From: Legionella erythra
Lineage (GTDB): Bacteria; Pseudomonadota; Gammaproteobacteria; Legionellales; Legionellaceae
Assembly (NCBI RefSeq): GCF_001467615.1
Contig: NZ_LNYA01000003.1
Span: 293,605-357,604, forward strand
Direction: 5' to 3'
Length of the DNA: 64,000 nt
Both the position numbers and the translations under genes were made by a program. Below, piece after piece: positions 63,944-64,000 of the stretch (within the stretch, counting starts at the first letter, position 1; every line of letters starts with the position of its first letter). The notes beneath the pieces are model-generated. The model was not told the origin of the DNA, did not search any database, and saw nothing but the letters and a program-made list of their open reading frames with translations.

Positions 63944-64000
63944 TCAATTTTCAATCAAACTGAGCAAATGTTCTAAAAAGGAATTGTCCCATCCACCGAT
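63944..64000 (-). CDS. Possible C-terminal end of a gene running off the right edge
   Basis: The minus strand is open from the right edge for 18 codons (IGGWDNSFLEHLLSLIEN) before a TGA. It may be the tail of a gene transcribed leftward, upstream of the effector promoter. Too short to assign; it could be chance. Confidence 0.3.
   Translation of the reverse strand: MGGWDNSFLEHLLSLIEN

Overview
The window comes from a Legionella-type gammaproteobacterium. The evidence is a gammaproteobacterial housekeeping set combined with large orphan proteins that look like Dot/Icm effectors. Four of these have an upstream site resembling the Legionella PmrA box (cTTAATatT-N2-cTTAATatT), always 7 nt before a -10-like hexamer. 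By eye the base composition is more GC-rich than L. pneumophila, so another Legionella species or close relative is likely. No tRNA, rRNA, CRISPR array or complete insertion sequence was seen.

Layout. 0-3.8 kb: end of a TVP38-family membrane protein, a small membrane protein, a candidate effector with a caspase-like (C80/C11-type) His/Cys pair, pabC and a PA3496-like protein. 3.8-14.3 kb: housekeeping genes (5-formyl-THF cyclo-ligase, EVE protein, P-II, ubiK, comM/yifB, the yqgE-ruvX-pyrB operon, HIT protein, cold-shock protein, hemH, NfeD/SPFH pair). 14.3-15.5 kb: a membrane acyltransferase-like gene broken at an A8 run. 15.7-30.5 kb: rimK, a cytochrome c oxidase biogenesis operon (surf1, a small thioredoxin-like gene, ctaA, ctaB, sco), a 2-oxoglutarate dioxygenase, a GST, an FeS photolyase with an SDR, a bd-type quinol oxidase and a periplasmic catalase-peroxidase.

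30.5-40.5 kb is the most accessory-looking part: umuDC, an AT-rich candidate effector bracketed by inverted repeats, and a complete NHLM-type peptide export operon (HlyD adaptor, C39-peptidase ABC transporter, second ABC transporter). Two tiny genes follow the exporter and one lies 1.4 kb upstream of it. All three encode basic peptides with double-glycine leaders, and one predicted mature product is strikingly proline/arginine-rich. No peptide-modifying enzyme is visible. I consider this the best candidate for an undescribed system here: a putative secreted proline-rich peptide/bacteriocin locus.

40.5-50.0 kb: a tightly overlapping purine operon transcribed leftward (purL-purM-purQ-purC-purF-purD-purN-purE), in which PurQ carries a C-terminal tandem PurS-like extension. 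50.2-58.2 kb: a LOG-family enzyme, a coiled-coil candidate effector with a possible permuted papain-like fold, a degenerate GGDEF-EAL protein, NAD malic enzyme and an intact PAS-GGDEF-EAL protein. 58.4-62.2 kb: a MoxR-DUF58-transglutaminase operon. 62.2-63.9 kb: a candidate effector that shares its CE-clan-like protease core with the one at 32.8 kb.
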